A DNA stretch of 5,855 nt from Promethearchaeota archaeon (GCA_016839845.1 JAEOTL010000046.1:1-5855); one strand, 5' to 3'. Counted from the stretch's first letter, positions 1 through 5,375 are shown. Translations and numbers: made by a program. Notes: generated from the sequence alone by a model not told the origin.

Positions 1-924
1 AATATTGTCAATAGTAATTCGTTTTACTTCTTGAATTGCATTAGCAGGACAATTTTTTTGGCATAAGCCACATGTTTTACAATATTCTTCAATCCAGATG
101 TGGTCTGAGTTATCGGTATACTCGAATGTTTTCTCTTCAATAAAAATTGGTGCAATCCTATGGCGTGAACCAAATTCAGGAGTTATAAGCATCCCGTGCC
201 TTCCTTGCCCTCCGATTCCTGCTTTTCCAGCAAGTGGTGGAGTACAGACTAATCCTCCCAATGGATGATTACTTTGACAACGAATCCCTTTCTTTCGTAA
301 CCATCTCGCTATTTCATTCACAGCTTGTCCCAAGGTCGCATATACCCTCATAACTTCTCTACCTGCAGCAGATAAGGGAGCTTGATCAATTTTATCCTTG
401 TTCATCTCTTGCATAAAGACTAATGCATACCGAAAAAGCACCAGTTTATCCTTAAAAATTAATTCTCTTGGTAGTTCGGTGAAACCGATTTTAATTATAT
501 CCCATTTTTTTGCAGCATATAGGTTGAGTTCTTCCCATAATTCATGGTTAGTTGAAGGAGATGGAAAATTTGTGCGTTTAAATGATGAGTTCTCAATTTC
601 TTGAATATAAGGTTCTAAATCTCGATAACTTCTTTTCAATCCTTTAAATATTTTAGGAAAAATCTTCATCAATGATAATAGGCTAGAGATTTTCCCTTTA
701 CCCTGGGAAAACGCGGATATTCTATCTTTCATCATTTTCCTTTTAGAATATTTAGTCCCAGCACCAGGAAAGGTAAGACCTACACTAAATAGATACTCAA
801 AACCTTCTTTTATAGAAGAATTGCTCGTTAATACTTGTTCAGGATATTTACGACAAAAGTCTAGAAATGCTCGCTCATATTTGGGAGGAAAAGGGCCTTG
901 AGGGGTATCTAAATGTGAAGACAT
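1..924 (-). CDS. 4Fe-4S protein related to the QueG / reductive dehalogenase superfamily (3' end outside window)
   Basis: An open frame of 308 codons starts at the ATG at 924-922 and leaves the left edge without a stop. Residues 282-293 form a ferredoxin-type motif, CKTCGLCQKNCP (Cys 282, 285, 288, 292), followed by ANAI. About 30 residues earlier, residues 236-256 contain GRHGMLITPEFGSRHR, which closely resembles the segment before the Fe-S domain in reductive dehalogenases (GRxGLLITPExGPRVR) and related QueG-like corrinoid proteins. Members of this superfamily use cobalamin plus two 4Fe-4S clusters for reductive chemistry; the second cluster would lie beyond the window. No Tat or Sec signal is visible at the N-terminus (MSSHLDTPQG), so it looks cytoplasmic, unlike classical respiratory dehalogenases. 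Archaea generally make archaeosine, so a queuosine role is not expected. The family call is fairly secure; the substrate is unknown. The gene diverges from the hydratase gene at 1078. Confidence 0.75.
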   Translation of the reverse strand, partial: MSSHLDTPQGPFPPKYERAFLDFCRKYPEQVLTSNSSIKEGFEYLFSVGLTFPGAGTKYSKRKMMKDRISAFSQGKGKISSLLSLMKIFPKIFKGLKRSYRDLEPYIQEIENSSFKRTNFPSPSTNHELWEELNLYAAKKWDIIKIGFTELPRELIFKDKLVLFRYALVFMQEMNKDKIDQAPLSAAGREVMRVYATLGQAVNEIARWLRKKGIRCQSNHPLGGLVCTPPLAGKAGIGGQGRHGMLITPEFGSRHRIAPIFIEEKTFEYTDNSDHIWIEEYCKTCGLCQKNCPANAIQEVKRITIDNI

Positions 925-925
925 A

Positions 926-941
926 TAATAGTAATATGATT
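926..941 (+). repeat. 16-bp direct repeat, copy 1
   Basis: TAATAGTAATATGATT is found here and again, identical and in the same orientation, at 1050-1065. This copy lies immediately upstream of the minus-strand start codon at 924. An exact 16-mer twice within 140 bp is unlikely by chance even in AT-rich DNA, so it may be a protein-binding site or a recent local duplication. Confidence 0.6.
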
Positions 942-944
942 TAA

Positions 945-955
945 CAATAAATAAA
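945..955 (-). promoter_or_regulatory. Putative TATA box for the Fe-S protein gene
   Basis: On the minus strand this reads TTTATTTATTG, centred about 26 bp upstream of the ATG at 924. That spacing would put transcription start at or next to the start codon (leaderless mRNA), which agrees with the lack of a Shine-Dalgarno. AT-rich context makes the call tentative. Confidence 0.35.
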
Positions 956-960
956 TTCTT

Positions 961-980
961 CGTGAAACAGGCCTTTCACG
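961..980. promoter_or_regulatory. Palindromic operator candidate CGTGAAA-N6-TTTCACG
   Basis: A perfect 7-bp inverted repeat with a 6-bp centre (CAGGCC) forms a GC-rich island in AT-rich intergenic DNA. It sits just upstream of the minus-strand TATA-like box and abuts the TTTATATATA box at 985-994. The size suits a dimeric helix-turn-helix regulator. A transcribed hairpin is the alternative, but no T-run directly follows it on either strand. The regulator itself is not in the window. Confidence 0.5.
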
Positions 981-984
981 GTGT

Positions 985-994
985 TTTATATATA
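985..994. promoter_or_regulatory. Strong TATA-like box TTTATATATA
   Basis: This is a near-ideal archaeal TATA sequence in the plus orientation. Used rightward, transcription would begin near 1016 and give the hydratase mRNA a leader of about 60 nt. Used leftward, it would start near 962, inside the palindrome. Either way a protein bound at 961-980 could block it. Confidence 0.35.
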
Positions 995-1046
995 CTAAGA
1001 GATTTCCTCAATATTACTTCAATAATATATCTTCAACAAAAAAAAA

Positions 1047-1054
1047 CTTTAATA
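1047..1054 (+). promoter_or_regulatory. Putative TATA box for the enoyl-CoA hydratase gene
   Basis: CTTTAATA preceded by an A-tract is centred about 27 bp upstream of the ATG at 1078, which predicts a leaderless transcript. It overlaps the second copy of the 16-bp repeat. It is weaker than the box at 985-994. Confidence 0.3.
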
Positions 1055-1065
1055 GTAATATGATT
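1050..1065 (+). repeat. 16-bp direct repeat, copy 2
   Basis: This is identical to 926-941 and lies 13-28 bp upstream of the hydratase start codon, between the putative TATA box and the ATG. Together the two copies bracket the divergent promoter region. Confidence 0.6.
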
Positions 1066-1077
1066 GAAACTTAATTT

Positions 1078-1911
1078 ATGGAATATGAACAACTAATATA
1101 TGAAGAGAAAGAAAATGTAGTATGGATTACTCTAAATAGGCCAAAAGTATTGAATGCTTTAAGTATGCGGCTTTCAGACGAGATTGTATATGCTATTGAA
1201 GAAGTTCGCAATTCAACAAAAATAAAATTTCTTGTAATAAAAGGTGCTGGAAATAACTTCAGTGTCGGAGATGATATCAATGAAATGTTGAACTGGGGTA
1301 ATGCTAATGATATAACTCGTCGTGTCCGGTATTATCAAAATATGGCAAACCAGTTAGAAGAATTAGATAAAATTACGATTGCTGCTGTTGATGGTTATGC
1401 TGTTGGAGGTGGACTTGAAATTACAATGGCATGTGACTTTGTTATTGCTACAGAGAGAGCTAAATGGGGTATGCCTGAAGTTGATGTTGGCATCACTCCG
1501 GGTTGGGGAGGCACTACCCGCTTAGCACGCCTGATAGGTAGGCGTAGAGCAAAGGAAATAAATTTAATAGGAGCTTTGCATTCGGCAAATAGAGCTGTTG
1601 ATTGGAATTTGTGGAATCGTGTTGTTCCTAATGATAAGCTTAATTTAGAAGTCGGGAAATTACTTGAAGTCCTAAGTTCGAAGAATCAGCAAGGTATGCG
1701 TCAATTAAAATTTATAATTAATCGTGGAGTTGAATGTGATTTGTATACTGCACAAGGATTTGAGGTATTATCTGGCGCTTTAACTGGAGCTGTTAGCGGA
1801 ATGTGGCAAATTAAAGATGCCGATAAAGGGGCGGGTATAATCGGATTTTCTGGAAAAAATAAACTCTGGAATAAACGACGGGGCTTATCAAAAAATTTCT
1901 GGACCGATTAA
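1078..1911 (+). CDS. Enoyl-CoA hydratase/isomerase (crotonase) family protein
   Basis: This 277-residue protein has the full crotonase fold signature. The N-terminal NRPKVLNALS segment is at 20-29, an oxyanion-hole loop NFSVGDDINEM at 60-70, and the active-site block AVDGYAVGGGLE at 103-114 is followed by WGMPEVDVGITPGWGGTTRLAR at about 130-151. The two acidic residues used by true hydratases (Glu144 and Glu164 of rat crotonase) correspond to Glu114 and Glu134, so it should be competent to add water across a 2-enoyl-CoA. Isomerase or other acyl-CoA activities remain possible. The cytoplasmic enzyme could serve fatty-acid or amino-acid acyl-CoA breakdown, but no other beta-oxidation gene is adjacent. 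The C-terminus ends in a basic, Trp-containing tail (WNKRRGLSKNFWTD). Its TAA stop directly abuts the stop of the convergent gene. The start is chosen because homology begins within a few residues; there is no Shine-Dalgarno. Confidence 0.93.
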   Translation: MEYEQLIYEEKENVVWITLNRPKVLNALSMRLSDEIVYAIEEVRNSTKIKFLVIKGAGNNFSVGDDINEMLNWGNANDITRRVRYYQNMANQLEELDKITIAAVDGYAVGGGLEITMACDFVIATERAKWGMPEVDVGITPGWGGTTRLARLIGRRRAKEINLIGALHSANRAVDWNLWNRVVPNDKLNLEVGKLLEVLSSKNQQGMRQLKFIINRGVECDLYTAQGFEVLSGALTGAVSGMWQIKDADKGAGIIGFSGKNKLWNKRRGLSKNFWTD

Positions 1912-2220
1912 TTATTCATCTGAATTTGGGACTCTAGTAATTTTAGCAACAATTCTAGCTGTGGGATCTGGGCATCGTACAAATTCAGTTGTTAATCCAT
2001 TTGGATCAATGCTTTTTTCATAGGGAGTATTACCGTATGTCCATGGAAGAGTGCCACCATATTTAAGGACTCGAATCATTGAATTCATACTATCTAATAA
2101 CCATTGGCAGATTTTGCCTTTATCCTCTGGATACTTGTATTTTTCACCAACTTTATGGTAAGTGCAATTGCCATCACTTTCAAAAATTTCAATATCAATA
2201 TTATATGTGACATCTACCAT
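1912..2220 (-). CDS. Small TIGR04076-like protein of unknown function
   Basis: The protein is 102 residues from the ATG at 2220-2218, or 105 from a GTG at 2229-2227. The ATG is preferred because GTGA, able to pair with the 16S rRNA tail, lies 5 nt upstream with the same spacing as at the kinase start. The composition and spacing resemble the TIGR04076 family: an N-terminal beta strand, a Cys then HKVGEKY, a central CQWLLDSM helix, GGTLPW, and a C-terminal RCPDP followed by a strand (ARIVAKITRV). The three cysteines are at 19, 38 and 83 counted from the ATG. The family has no established biochemical role; metal or cofactor binding by the Cys/His residues is speculation. It has no signal peptide and no membrane segment. 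It ends tail to tail with the hydratase gene and diverges from the membrane-protein gene at 2401. Confidence 0.75.
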   Translation of the reverse strand: MVDVTYNIDIEIFESDGNCTYHKVGEKYKYPEDKGKICQWLLDSMNSMIRVLKYGGTLPWTYGNTPYEKSIDPNGLTTEFVRCPDPTARIVAKITRVPNSDE

Positions 2221-2225
2221 CTTTT

Positions 2226-2229
2226 TCAC
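2226..2229 (-). promoter_or_regulatory. Shine-Dalgarno-like GTGA for the TIGR04076-like gene
   Basis: GTGA lies 5 nt upstream of the ATG at 2220. The same arrangement, AGTGA then five bases then ATG, precedes the kinase gene at 5324. It decides between the ATG and the GTG start, since the GTG itself is part of this motif. Confidence 0.4.
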
Positions 2230-2255
2230 TTTAAGATTATAAAATTCAAATTAAG

Positions 2256-2265
2256 TAATATAATA
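2256..2265 (-). promoter_or_regulatory. Putative TATA box for the TIGR04076-like gene
   Basis: The minus strand reads TATTATATTA, centred about 40 bp upstream of the ATG at 2220. Transcription would begin near 2233, leaving a short leader that includes the GTGA motif. The call is tentative because the whole gap is very AT-rich. Confidence 0.3.
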
Positions 2266-2321
2266 CAATAATTGATTAAAATTTCAGATAAATATAATGG
2301 GGATTTGATTGTATTTATTGC

Positions 2322-2337
2322 AAATATTTAAATATTT
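2322..2337. repeat. 16-bp perfect AT palindrome in a divergent promoter gap
   Basis: AAATATTTAAATATTT is its own reverse complement and also a tandem pair of AAATATTT. It lies in the 180-bp gap between the divergent genes at 2220 and 2401, upstream of both TATA candidates. It may be an operator or simply low-complexity AT DNA. Confidence 0.35.
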
Positions 2338-2363
2338 TCTATTGACATCTTCAATTACACTTA

Positions 2364-2374
2364 TTTGTATAAAA
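2364..2374 (+). promoter_or_regulatory. Putative TATA box for the membrane-protein gene
   Basis: TTTGTATAAAA is centred about 32 bp upstream of the ATG at 2401, so the mRNA would have a very short or no leader. No Shine-Dalgarno is seen before that ATG, in agreement. Confidence 0.35.
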
Positions 2375-2400
2375 AATGAATTAAAAAGAATTGAAATCCA

Positions 2401-2934
2401 ATGGCTAATTGGAGAAAATATAATTGGATTTTCCCTATTATTGGTGGGATCATCACACTTATATCGATGGCTACTCCTGCAGCTTCCTTTACTTATTTGA
2501 CTGAGAGTGCAAATCTATGGATCATTGGGTATTGGGTTGGAACCACAAATTTGGGTCGGGGATTGGTAGATGAGATAACGGTTAATATTAATGGTTCTAT
2601 AAGCGCTCAACTTACGGCGGGTTCCAGTGAATTCGTTATATGTTTTTTTGGGCTAATAATTAGTGGAATTCTAGCGTTGATCGTAGGAGGATTAGGTTTT
2701 CGTAGAAATTTTCGAAACCGCCTTGCTTTACTTAGTGGGATAATAATGCTACTTACTATTTTTTTTTTCGTATGGTTAATTGGTTTAAGTTATGAAGTTT
2801 TCTCTAATCCGATCCTAACATATGAAGATCCATATGGCTCCTTATCTTTATCATTATCTAATATTGGTTTTGGACTTATTGGTCCTTTAATTGGTGGTGC
2901 GTTTTGTCTTACTGGAGGCTTAATTCGCACTTAG
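2401..2934 (+). CDS. Four-helix integral membrane protein of unknown function
   Basis: This 177-residue hydrophobic protein is predicted to cross the membrane four times, at about residues 9-29, 78-99, 107-130 and 152-174. Basic residues in the N-terminus (MANWRKYNW) and in the tight turn between helices 2 and 3 (RRNFRNR, 101-107) place both ends and that turn in the cytoplasm by the positive-inside rule. This leaves two external loops, a longer one at 30-77 with several Thr, Ser and Asn residues and a shorter one at 131-151. Helices 1, 2 and 4 are rich in Gly. The gross layout, with a large first external loop, resembles small tetraspan proteins, but I recognise no diagnostic motif and no catalytic residues. 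It stands alone, with its own putative promoter and a downstream T-rich terminator-like stretch. That it is a real gene is supported by the coherent topology and the flanking signals. Confidence 0.8.
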   Translation: MANWRKYNWIFPIIGGIITLISMATPAASFTYLTESANLWIIGYWVGTTNLGRGLVDEITVNINGSISAQLTAGSSEFVICFFGLIISGILALIVGGLGFRRNFRNRLALLSGIIMLLTIFFFVWLIGLSYEVFSNPILTYEDPYGSLSLSLSNIGFGLIGPLIGGAFCLTGGLIRT

Positions 2935-2960
2935 CTTAAGATAGAATAAAATTAAAAATA

Positions 2961-2985
2961 TCTCTTTTTTTTTATTTTGCTTTTC
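2961..2985 (+). terminator. T-rich terminator-like stretch after the membrane-protein gene
   Basis: Starting 27 bp after the stop codon, the plus strand has a run of nine T within a 25-bp T-rich stretch. Archaeal RNA polymerase terminates at such tracts without needing a hairpin. It lies in the gap between two convergent genes. Confidence 0.55.
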
Positions 2986-3042
2986 ATACAAGAAAAACGT
3001 TTCTCTGTAACCGAAATTAAATTTAACAACCAAACTAAAGCT

Positions 3043-3058
3043 AAGTAATTCATTACTT
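3043..3058. repeat. 7-2-7 inverted repeat between convergent genes
   Basis: AAGTAAT-TC-ATTACTT lies 35 bp beyond the stop of the MBL-fold gene. In RNA the short centre would force a hairpin with a shorter stem. It could help end or protect the minus-strand transcript, or be chance in AT-rich DNA. Confidence 0.3.
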
Positions 3059-3092
3059 TGATTGAATATCTTTTTAAAGAAAACTATTGTAT

Positions 3093-4109
3093 CTATAAAT
3101 GAAATTCAGTCCCAACTATTCCGAATGTATGGGAAGGATGTCTAGACATGATTTTATTAAACTCGAAGCCCGTACAGTGCATTCCACAAGTGATTCCAGG
3201 ATTTACTCCTTCGATAAACTTTACAGATTCTTCAATATCTTCAGTTTTTTCCCATTCTTTATGAAATCCACCAATTATAGCATAAATTTTATTAATCCCA
3301 GTTAATTTTTGTCCGTGTTTAATCGTATTTACTATTCCAGTGTGTCCACATCCCGTAATTACTACAAGTCCTTTATCCTTTACATTAATATAGATTGATA
3401 TTTCGTCTCTAAAGGTGTTTTTTTCAAATTCTTTCCTACTCTTCATTAAATATATACCTTTCGTAAGTTCATTTTCATCGAAAATCTCAATTTCTCCACT
3501 TGTAGTTATTCCTGATGATAATTTTATAGGTTTCTTGGTCTCTTTCATTTTAAGATTGTTTTGATTAATCAGGTTTTCTATTAAAGATTTGTTCATTGTG
3601 GGCAATTTGAAATTGAAAATGAATTTTTTTTCTTTTTGTAAATCACGGAACTTTTCTGTTAAAACTTCAGGTGAATAAAACTTTTGACCTGATTTTGGAA
3701 CTAATATAATATTTTGATTATAAGAATCTGGTGTCAGTATTAATTCACAACCTTCTTTTAATTTAGGAATGACATTCATTAAACCACCATAATGATCAAT
3801 ATGACCATGGCTTAGTATTAATTTGTTAAATTCCTTGAAATCTATACTCATAGCTTCTGAATTCATTATTATAGAATTTTTTGGTCCTCCTGTATCTAAT
3901 AGGTATTTAGTTATCTCTTCTCCTTGCTTTATTTCAATGCTCATAGCTATTCCATGTTCTGCAAAATATTTGCTGCTGTTTGTATGAGGTTGTATTACCT
4001 TTCCTTCAAATTTTTCATCGGTTAATAAAGTTGAAATAGCTGTATTTGTGGTTAGAATTCTGATCGTTAAATTACCACTCTCTATACCATCTGAAATATC
4101 TATACTCAT
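3093..4109 (-). CDS. MBL-fold metallo-hydrolase, COG1237 / MJ0301 type
   Basis: This 338-residue protein is a metallo-beta-lactamase-fold enzyme. The metal-binding HxHxDH motif is HGHIDH at 101-106, preceded by YLLDTGG at 69-75, which forms the usual strand and turn before the active site. Further ligand-type histidines occur at GCGHTG (His256), GGFHKE (His283) and GMHCTG (His311). The combination AEHGI, DTGG, SHGHIDHYGG, GGFH and HCTG matches the COG1237 group, which includes the methanogen protein MJ0301, linked to pterin biosynthesis. Substrates in this group vary, so I make no specific claim. The residues between about 125 and 235 form a less conserved insert. It is cytoplasmic with no signal peptide. 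The start is strongly supported by AAGGAG six bases upstream. The gene begins 35 bp after the tRNA-Gly gene on the same strand. Confidence 0.88.
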   Translation of the reverse strand: MSIDISDGIESGNLTIRILTTNTAISTLLTDEKFEGKVIQPHTNSSKYFAEHGIAMSIEIKQGEEITKYLLDTGGPKNSIIMNSEAMSIDFKEFNKLILSHGHIDHYGGLMNVIPKLKEGCELILTPDSYNQNIILVPKSGQKFYSPEVLTEKFRDLQKEKKFIFNFKLPTMNKSLIENLINQNNLKMKETKKPIKLSSGITTSGEIEIFDENELTKGIYLMKSRKEFEKNTFRDEISIYINVKDKGLVVITGCGHTGIVNTIKHGQKLTGINKIYAIIGGFHKEWEKTEDIEESVKFIEGVNPGITCGMHCTGFEFNKIMSRHPSHTFGIVGTEFHL

Positions 4110-4115
4110 ATTGAA

Positions 4116-4121
4116 CTCCTT
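4116..4121 (-). promoter_or_regulatory. Strong Shine-Dalgarno of the MBL-fold gene
   Basis: AAGGAG on the minus strand is spaced 6 nt from the ATG at 4109. It is the clearest Shine-Dalgarno in the window and fixes the start. It also requires the mRNA to begin at or upstream of 4121, close to or inside the tRNA gene. Confidence 0.75.
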
Positions 4122-4144
4122 AATTTTAGATTATTAATTTAAAA

Positions 4145-4245
4145 TGCGCCCTCCGGGAATTGAACCCGGGCCGCCAAGTGTTTGCATTTTAATAATCCAT
4201 TAAAAATATGGCAACCTGGCATAATAACCACTATACTAAGAGCGC
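4145..4245 (-). tRNA. tRNA-Gly(GCC) with a 29-nt intron
   Basis: Exon 1 is 4245-4209 and exon 2 is 4179-4145, giving a mature 72-nt tRNA. The acceptor stem GCGCTCT pairs with AGGGCGC, including one T-G wobble. The D loop has the usual GG. The anticodon stem CCAGG pairs with CTTGG, and the loop TTGCCAA gives anticodon GCC. The variable loop is CGGC, and the T stem CCGGG/CCCGG encloses TTCAATT. The discriminator base is A, as in archaeal glycine tRNAs. CCA is not encoded. The D stem is weak: a G-T wobble (10-25), two A-T pairs and a T-T mismatch at 13-22. A short T run follows the 3' end. The gene reads GGC/GGU glycine codons and lies between the kinase gene and the MBL-fold gene on the same strand. 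Confidence 0.95.
4180..4208 (-). other. tRNA intron at position 37/38 (BHB type)
   Basis: The anticodon-loop bases TTGC pair with GCAA inside the intron to form a 4-bp central helix, flanked by two 3-nt bulges, CAT and ACA, on opposite strands. Cutting each bulge after its second base gives exactly this 29-nt intron and restores a normal 7-nt anticodon loop. The rest of the intron folds into an AT hairpin (ATTTT with AAAAT, then AAT with ATT around a small loop). This is the canonical hBHBh' substrate of archaeal tRNA splicing endonuclease. Confidence 0.92.
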
Positions 4246-4263
4246 TTAAACTGATTAAAAATA

Positions 4264-4274
4264 ATTTATTAAAA
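4264..4274 (-). promoter_or_regulatory. Putative TATA region for tRNA-Gly
   Basis: The 62-bp gap between the kinase stop and the tRNA is almost pure A and T. A stretch around TTTAATAAATT lies about 25 bp before the tRNA 5' end, as expected for a TATA box. Several similar stretches overlap, so the exact site is uncertain. Confidence 0.25.
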
Positions 4275-4307
4275 AATTAAAATTTAATGATTCTTCAAAA
4301 ACCTGGT

Positions 4308-5324
4308 TTATTGTACAATTTCGGATATGACTTGTTTGATATTATTATTAATTATAAAGTCTTCAAGCTCTTGTACGCTTTGGGGTAAGCCTTCTCGAAC
4401 ACCCACTTCTAAACACTCTAAGTAAGACATAGCAGTTGCCATTTTAGAAGTTTTTTCAAGAGAGAAATTATTTAGATGAGAGATTAATATACCTGTCAGA
4501 AAAGCATCACCCGCTCCCGTTGTATCCTCAACCTTACCTGCACTATAAACTCCACTATTTATAATAGTCTTTCCATCTGAAATAATTGAACCATTGGGAC
4601 CATCCGTTATAGAAATTAATTTAATTCCCATATCCAAGAAATTTTTAATCATAAGAGTTTTTTTAGTTTCACCTGTAAATTCTTGAGCTTCTTCTAAATT
4701 CATTGATACTACATCGGAATTTGAAATCAAAATTTTTGCCCATTTTTCAGCATTTTTAATAATTGACATACTAGGGGCAGCAAAAACCATACCTCCTTTA
4801 TCTTTTGTTAATGTTACTGCTTTTTCTATAGCCTTACACCCATCTTCCGTAGTTAAAGAGGTCCAAGCGAATGCTTTGATATTATTAAATAATTCTTCAT
4901 TAACATCTGAGGGATTTAATAGATTGTTAGCACCTTTATAAGCAAGAATACTTCGATCTTTACCCCATGGAGTTCTTAATATTATCGATAATGCTGTAGT
5001 ATCTCTTTCTGTTTGAATTACTTGAGAGAGATCTACCCCTCGTTTTCTTAAGTCAGTTAAACAAATTTCTGCTGAAAAATCATTTCCCATTACACCTATA
5101 TATGCACTTCTTAAACCTAACATAGAACTATTTGCTGCAATATTAGCACCTGATCCTCCCGGTACAAATCTGACATTTTTAACGTTCAATTTACGAGAAT
5201 ATTCAATCGCGGTGTACTTTTTTATAATATCTTTATCCATTAATTCAAAACGTAAGATATCATCGATATCAATTATAATATCTAAAGTATTGCTTCCGAT
5301 CGCAATTAATTCTGGAAAATTCAT
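4308..5324 (-). CDS. PfkB/ribokinase-family carbohydrate or nucleoside kinase
   Basis: From the ATG at 5324 the protein has 338 residues, in the normal range for the family. Key motifs (numbered from this start) are the substrate-binding glycine block GGSGANIAAN at 56-65 (PfkB signature 1), the NLEEAQEF segment at 209-216 carrying the NxxE motif linked to Mg-phosphate binding, and DTTGAGDAFLTG at 267-278 (PfkB signature 2). Asp273 is the expected catalytic base and GAG forms the anion hole. It should transfer phosphate from a nucleotide to a sugar or nucleoside hydroxyl in the cytoplasm; ribose, fructose-type sugars and nucleosides are all possible, and the context does not decide. An in-frame ATG at 5381 would add 19 hydrophobic residues unlike the family, and has no Shine-Dalgarno. 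The 5324 ATG opens the typical first beta strand (ELIAIGSNTLDI) and has GTGA 5 nt upstream. It follows the GTPase gene after 139 bp. Confidence 0.9.
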   Translation of the reverse strand: MNFPELIAIGSNTLDIIIDIDDILRFELMDKDIIKKYTAIEYSRKLNVKNVRFVPGGSGANIAANSSMLGLRSAYIGVMGNDFSAEICLTDLRKRGVDLSQVIQTERDTTALSIILRTPWGKDRSILAYKGANNLLNPSDVNEELFNNIKAFAWTSLTTEDGCKAIEKAVTLTKDKGGMVFAAPSMSIIKNAEKWAKILISNSDVVSMNLEEAQEFTGETKKTLMIKNFLDMGIKLISITDGPNGSIISDGKTIINSGVYSAGKVEDTTGAGDAFLTGILISHLNNFSLEKTSKMATAMSYLECLEVGVREGLPQSVQELEDFIINNNIKQVISEIVQ

Positions 5325-5329
5325 ATTTT

Positions 5330-5333
5330 TCAC
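5330..5333 (-). promoter_or_regulatory. Shine-Dalgarno-like GTGA for the PfkB kinase
   Basis: GTGA lies 5 nt upstream of the ATG at 5324 in the context AGTGAAAAATATG. The same motif and spacing precede the gene at 2220. It supports the downstream ATG over the one at 5381. Confidence 0.4.
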
Positions 5334-5350
5334 TAAATGAATATATAAAT

Positions 5351-5375
5351 TTGATATATAGAATAAGTTTAAAAT
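5351..5375 (-). promoter_or_regulatory. Putative TATA region for the PfkB kinase
   Basis: On the minus strand this stretch contains TTTTAAAC and TCTATATATC, 27-51 bp upstream of the ATG at 5324. The upstream element would give a leader of about 20 nt that includes GTGA. If it is the true promoter, the ATG at 5381 lies upstream of the transcript and cannot be used. Confidence 0.3.

Larger units (their letters stand above)
925..1077. promoter_or_regulatory. Divergent intergenic regulatory region
   Basis: These 153 bp separate two divergently transcribed genes. They hold a 7-6-7 palindrome (961-980), TATA-like boxes for each direction (945-955, 985-994, 1047-1054) and two copies of a 16-bp repeat, each next to one of the start codons. 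Neither start has a recognisable Shine-Dalgarno, and a TATA-like box lies about 26-28 bp from each ATG, so both mRNAs may be leaderless. Control by one regulator is an inference. Confidence 0.5.

Noticed and set aside
398..604. Plus-strand open frame of 68 codons
   Set aside because: It lies antisense inside the Fe-S protein gene, whose frame is continuous with recognisable motifs. The peptide has no family resemblance.
1071..1280. Minus-strand open frame of 69 codons
   Set aside because: It is antisense to the start of the clear enoyl-CoA hydratase gene and has no ribosome-binding site or recognisable domain.
2309..2500. Plus-strand hydrophobic open frame of 63 codons
   Set aside because: It begins at a non-ATG codon in AT-rich intergenic DNA and overlaps the membrane-protein gene in another frame. 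Its hydrophobicity is explained by T-rich codons.
2929..3046. 9-bp inverted repeat (ACTTAGCTT at 2929-2937, AAGCTAAGT at 3038-3046)
   Set aside because: One arm overlaps the end of a coding region, the spacing is 100 bp, and a 9-bp match in AT-rich DNA is plausible by chance. No mobile element lies between the arms.
3099..3305. Plus-strand open frame of 68 codons
   Set aside because: It is antisense to the 3' part of the MBL-fold gene, which has conserved histidine motifs in that stretch.
4213..4306. CCAGGTT on the minus strand both in the tRNA anticodon stem and just after the kinase stop
   Set aside because: The match is only 7 bp and has no surrounding similarity, so it does not support a tRNA-derived attachment site or a partial tRNA copy.
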